DNA of 64,000 nt, taken from assembly GCF_020283565.1 (NCBI RefSeq), contig NC_060060.1, positions 26,350,001 through 26,414,000 on the forward strand, given 5' to 3'. Below, piece after piece: positions 59,546-64,000 of the stretch; positions within the stretch are counted from its first letter, which is position 1, and the number at the start of each line of letters is the position of its first letter. The translations under genes were made by a program, and so were the position numbers. The notes beneath the pieces are model-generated. The model worked only from the letters and a program-made list of their open reading frames with translations. It made no database searches and was not told the DNA's origin. This DNA comes from Trifolium pratense. Lineage: Eukaryota > Streptophyta > Magnoliopsida > Fabales > Fabaceae.

Positions 59546-60757
59546 AAATTCATTGAATCCAGGTCCTAATTGTAGACAACTCTACATTTATCATTGTGAT
59601 TAAACATGTGATGTTCCTCCATAAACTATTGTAATTATTTTTGTATTGTTAGTATGATCCATTATTATTTTTCTTGAATTCGCTTTTGTTAAAAAAATTC
59701 TATATTTTATTTAAAAACTATAGTGTTAATAGGGTTTGTATCTTTCTTTTCCATGTTGCTCATTATGTTATGATCTCGGTCATTTCATTCACTTTTTCTT
59801 TTCTCTGTATTTTGTTATTTTTTTGTTACTTTGTGGATCAATCCACTCTTAAATTAAAGAAAGGAGAAAGGACTAAAGTGAAAGAATCGAATAGGATCTA
59901 AATCCGTATTAGTGTACAATAAAATGTTGTGACAAAATTGGCTTGTAATTTATTTCAAAACAAAATTAACTATATTACCAAGTTGTATAAATAAATTTCT
60001 AAAATATTAGTAAAGCTACAATTCAAACATGGACAAGTCAAAAGAGAAAACCCATCTCAATTTCCTTGTTATTTCTTTCAATAATGCAGTCACCAATGTA
60101 TAAAGTTGTTGCCACAGTAATTAGTCTTTTTTTTTTTTTTATGTGTTTAATAAACTAAAACCATGATCTATGTCTTGTTGATATAGGTGATAGCAACTAG
60201 TCAAAAGTGTCAATTTTGGCAACCAACTTTTGTTGTAGAACTCAACACTTTTCTACATAGAAAATTTTGCAATTCCAGCTTGGTTTTTTGGCTTGATTAT
60301 TAATTACTAAGCAACATTATATGATTGAGTTTAAGAAGCACTTTCCTTCTTCTTTCTTGACATTTAATAGATAGAAAAATTTGACAAGGGACTTTCCAAG
60401 AAATGTGAAGTTCTCTCTATTAAGGAATTTTTACTAAAGAAAAAGAAAATAACATTAGTAGAAAATAAAGATAAAAATGTCTAATAAGCAACTACAAACA
60501 ATTTAAACAACTTACTAAAACTACCACCCTAATTAATGAAGCTACATAGGAAGCCTTTTCGAACTCGGATCCTCTCCTGCACTTCTTCATGTGACTGTCC
60601 ATCAATTATACTATATGGTGTCAATTGCTAACATTTAATGAAAATCAAAGGCCGAGATCGAGCAGCACCATTCAGTGGCCGGAGAGAACTCAAATCCAAT
60701 TTTTTCTTTCATTCTTTTCTTGCATTTATGCATTGTATTTGACTTGATGAAATTTTC

Positions 60758-61945
60758 TCATGTTTTGAACATAAGGTCTTGATCTCTTTTCCTTGAACTT
60801 CCCCAATTTGAATGATATTTGAAAATCCATCTCCAACCCTTAATACTTTTTCTTCTTTCCCTTTTAATTCCTCTATCATTGACACTAATCCTACATGAAC
60901 CACCACTTCCACTAGCAAAAACTCCATCACCACCACCATCATGTACCATGAAATTTCCACCACCACTTCTTATACTTCCAAAAGCTGAAAGTGTATCACC
61001 CATTTTTCCATTTATGAAATCATGTTGCTTTGATTCTGATGAATAATCAAGTTTCAAATCAATAAAACTAGACTCATCTAAACCTTTAAAATCACTCTCT
61101 CTTAGCGAAAACACACGCCGGTTTATAACACCATTGTAGCTACTTCCATCAGTTTCCATTACACCACTCTTTCTACCATTTTCATATTCATAATAAAAAT
61201 CACTTCTTCTTGGTTCTGCTTCACTATAACCACTTCTTCTACCAGATTCCAACATTAAACCACCATTAACACCTGAACTTCTTGCTGCAGAAATTGAACT
61301 TCTTGCACCTGATAAAACAGAATCACCACCATCTTCAGATCCAAATATAGCTCCACCTCTAAAACTACATAAAGATCTTGATCTTGATACACCACCATGA
61401 TGATTATTATTATTATTATTATCAACCATCCATATCTCACTTTTCTCATCAAACCCACCAACACTTCTTCCACAATCCTTTTTCTTGTTCTTTCTAAATA
61501 GTTTCCCAATTCTCCAAAAACCTTTATGTCTTTTGATATCAACACAGTTACTACTACTTCTTCTTAGCACCATAACTTCTTCTTCCTTGTCATGAATCTT
61601 TGTCTTTGTATTTGAATTTGAATTTGAATTTGAACTCAAATGCTGAATTGGGTTGGTTTCATTTTTCTCATTCTCGATAAGAAATGAAACTCTACCAACA
61701 CTTCCAACTTCAACAGAACAAGAGTTTCTATTTGAAGTGATTTCATCAGAACAAGAACAAGATGAAAGTCTTTGTTCTCCACAATCTGAACACACAAGCT
61801 TCACCAAACGCTCCTTAAGACAATAAGCACATATACCACCAGAAGATGAAGATGGATGTTTCTTACATGGAAGAAAATCAGAAGTAGAATAGTAACAATC
61901 CATTTCATTTGTATAAGCTTCAACACCTTTGTTTCTATCTTTCAT
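60758..61945 (-). CDS. Cys/His-motif protein resembling the OCTOPUS / DUF740 group
   Basis: A single exon encodes 395 aa. Near the N-terminus lies C27-K-K-H30-P...G-I-C39-A-Y-C42-L-K-E-R-L, the C-x2-HP-x-GICxxCLxERL motif of OCTOPUS-like plant proteins (polar membrane-associated regulators in phloem). It is followed by a second cysteine group (C52, C55, C63, C65). The remainder is low-complexity: Asn/Ser runs, a six-Asn tract at about residue 177, Arg/Ser-rich stretches and a basic C-terminus (RRKSIKGWRWIFKYHS). No signal peptide. A second ATG at residue 15 (MDCYYS) could be the true start. Polymorphic trinucleotide runs underlie the Asn tracts. Similarity outside the N-terminal motif cannot be judged by eye, so the family call is moderate. 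Confidence 0.6.
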   Translation of the reverse strand: MKDRNKGVEAYTNEMDCYYSTSDFLPCKKHPSSSSGGICAYCLKERLVKLVCSDCGEQRLSSCSCSDEITSNRNSCSVEVGSVGRVSFLIENEKNETNPIQHLSSNSNSNSNTKTKIHDKEEEVMVLRRSSSNCVDIKRHKGFWRIGKLFRKNKKKDCGRSVGGFDEKSEIWMVDNNNNNNHHGGVSRSRSLCSFRGGAIFGSEDGGDSVLSGARSSISAARSSGVNGGLMLESGRRSGYSEAEPRRSDFYYEYENGRKSGVMETDGSSYNGVINRRVFSLRESDFKGLDESSFIDLKLDYSSESKQHDFINGKMGDTLSAFGSIRSGGGNFMVHDGGGDGVFASGSGGSCRISVNDRGIKRERRKSIKGWRWIFKYHSNWGSSRKRDQDLMFKT

Positions 61946-63285
61946 TGCTTCACTCTAAGATGAAGTTTCAAAAGTAAAGTGTGAAAAAAGGAACAAAATA
62001 CTTAGCTTCAAGAAGCAGAGTCTATAAGTAAGTAATAGTAATGAAAAGTTGATAATTTTGGAATTTAGAGTGAGAGAGAGATCATAGAGGCTTTTCCTTT
62101 ACGTTTTCTTTGCAGGAAAAAAATAAAGAGTGATAGAGAAAAAGAAGAATATGCAAGAAAAGAAATAAAGGAGTAGCTTCTGTAAGCATTATTGTGTAGC
62201 AAAAAGACTAAAACAAGAAAAAGAAAATTTGAGTGAAAATTGAGTGAAAGTGGAGCTACTACTACACTTGCATCGCATGCATATGTAGATGATAATTGTA
62301 TATATGAGATCGGAACATGAGAGTATTCTCCATATAATATTATATCTCATAAGAGTTTCTCCGTATAAATATATTTTATCTAATTCTGCAATACAAAAAC
62401 ACAAAAAATCATATCAGTGCGGATTCTAAAAACCTCTTAAGAAAATTTGTAAAATAAAAAAAGAAAGTAAGAAACAATCAATCTTTCATTTTTATGAACT
62501 GTCAAACAACAAAATTTGATGAAGGATTTATTTATATATTTCACATCCCTTGATTTTGGCAATGATTTTTGAGAATAAATAAATTAAATGGCTACAATAA
62601 GCACTTTCCATGTGTGACATAATTGGATTGGATCCCTCTTTGAAAATAGTGGGTTGAGAAAGCAACCCTTCATAGTAACATGAGTGTGGCACGCATACTC
62701 ATTTGTCCACTCTCTTTTTAGCACCCTATATCATCATTCCTTCAAGCTACTAAACCAAAACCATTGTATAGTCTATTTTAAACTATGTCCCTCATAACCA
62801 CGTGTCTCACCGACACATATGCTAGCTCTTATGAATTCCTTCGCATAAATATTTTTGATATATTATTATATTTTGGGTACACAAGATGTATATTATTATT
62901 ATTCTTAAATAAATTTACTTTATAAAATTGTGTTACATTTAATTTATTATTTTATTTTCTATTTTCTATAAATATTATATATATTTTCTTGCACACTAGT
63001 GAGACTTGTTATATAATAAAATATGCTAAATAAATAATACCCGAAAATTACTTACTTAGACTATAGCGACCATCGGCCATAGTTAGCATTACTCATATAA
63101 ATATTTTCGTTGTGCTAAAAAAATTATATTTTACTTTTCATACTTTTTGTTAAATCTTGTTCGCATCGGCCAGAGCTAAGCCCAACAAATAAAGAAATTA
63201 TGCTTTTTTAAATCCTACGTTGTTATCAATTTTCTAAAAAATTAATTTAATTCTTTAAAATGTTTCAAAAAGTAACTTCTGAACG
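61946..63285. other. Upstream region of the OCTOPUS-like gene
   Basis: The first about 300 bases are probably leader and promoter (minus strand). AG-rich leader stretches are visible at 62060-62230, but I could not settle on a TATA box. Beyond it is AT-rich sequence with no supported feature. Confidence 0.45.
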
Positions 63286-64000
63286 CACCGAAAGATAACT
63301 TTTAAAATTTGTGAATTTATGTAAGTTTGTAATTTTTGTACTTTCACTTCTTCAACGTTCAACCTCTCAATTTCTCAAAAGCTCGCATTTTTATCGTGTT
63401 TTTTGGTCTCAAATCAAAATTGCTTCATTCATAGATGTTTTATACAATAATTTAACGTTAAAGAGTAAGTAATGTGTGTTTTTAACATATTATTTTTTAT
63501 GTAACGTTTTTTATATAGAAACTATACTTGTACATATTGGAAGTTTTCTTTCAAAAGTGCAAAAAGATATTTCAAAACATAACTTCAAAATGTTTCAAAA
63601 TTAAACATATATTGAAAGTTATCTTCTAAAACATTCTAAAAGGCAAAATTAGAATTTTTAGGGGAGGGGGGTTGAGAGCAACGTCGGAGGCCTAAAGAGC
63701 AAAATTCCAAATAAAATGATCTATTGAGGATCAAGTTATGGACACGTCTTGGATTTTGAAATATAACTTTTAAATTTTGTGAATTTATGTAAGTTTTTAA
63801 TTTTTGTACTTTCACTTCTTCAACGTTCAACCTCTCAATCTCTCAAAAGCTCGAATTTTTTCGTGTTTTTTGGGTCTCAAATCAAAATTGCTTCATTCAT
63901 AGATGTTTTATACAATAATTTAACGCCAAAGAGTAAGTAATGTGTGTTTTTAACAGATTATTTTTTATGTAACGCTTTTTATATAGAAACTATACTTGTA
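63286..64000. repeat. Direct repeat, period about 466 bp, running off the window
   Basis: The sequence from GTGAATTTATGTAAGTTT through CTTCTTCAACGTTCAACCTC and TCATAGATGTTTTATACAAT to GAAACTATACTTGTA occurs at about 63310-63532 and again from about 63779 to the window end, more than 90% identical. The spacer between is unrelated. It could be a tandem array or the two LTRs of an element that continues to the right. Confidence 0.8.

Larger units (their letters stand above)
58264..60757. other. Intergenic region with microsatellite and MITE-like repeats
   Basis: Contains a (TA)n tract (58389-58431). It also has several stretches built from the phrase GATC(A/G)AGATC(A/G)GA(T/C)GG-TTTAAA in both orientations (58715-58990, 59350-59560), the latter forming an inverted repeat. 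About 60540-60757 is the presumed 3' UTR of the next gene. No further gene is supported. Confidence 0.5.

Overview
The window is plant nuclear DNA, most likely from a papilionoid legume such as Medicago or a close relative. The evidence is AT-rich sequence, intron-rich genes with GT-AG borders, single genes separated by several kilobases, and a dense load of plant-type mobile elements (a Cassandra 5S-bearing TRIM, tRNA-derived SINEs, Stowaway-like MITEs, hAT-like and Mutator-like elements, a CACTA end). The legume assignment is inference from overall resemblance. The rest is read directly.

Protein genes from left to right: (1) an F-box/LRR/FBD protein (2404-4095, +, 3 exons); (2) an NSP-interacting-kinase-type LRR receptor kinase (4960-9835, -, 11 exons, 624 aa, intact); (3) S-adenosylmethionine decarboxylase (18214-19296, -) with both conserved upstream ORFs in its leader (19741-19749 and 19472-19741) and a TATA box at 21146-21153; (4) an IDA-like abscission-type peptide precursor (34934-35215, +); (5) cycloartenol synthase (39077-47853, +, 17 exons, 758 aa, intact); (6) a short secreted four-cysteine peptide (50846-51061, -) whose leader is split by a 1-kb fold-back element; (7) a DUF1262 protein (56615-58263, -, 2 exons); (8) a single-exon Cys/His-motif protein resembling the OCTOPUS/DUF740 group (60758-61945, -). 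I reconstructed exon boundaries by hand from splice consensus, reading frame and family similarity. There is no operon-like logic. The neighbours act in unrelated processes: polyamine synthesis, sterol synthesis, receptor signalling, peptide signalling and protein turnover.

The spaces between genes are mostly transposon-derived, and several elements can be delimited to the base by their target-site duplications. A Cassandra TRIM (950-1792, TSD GTACC) sits inside a SINE. A 1-kb retroposon (30480-31493, 19-bp TSD) sits inside a mini LTR element (30107-31567, TSD ATGTT). A Mutator-like element (31581-32413, 9-bp TSD) lies almost against it. There is an hAT-like element at 15271-16233 (8-bp TSD) and two more long-TIR elements at 50022-50739 and 51097-52132.

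I found no clearly new biological system. The most unusual point is the four-cysteine peptide gene: its TATA box at 52179-52186 is separated from its ATG by a nearly symmetrical 1,036-bp fold-back element. The complete dual-uORF switch of the decarboxylase, the nested insertions and the 206-bp tandem duplication in a cycloartenol synthase intron also deserve a second look.
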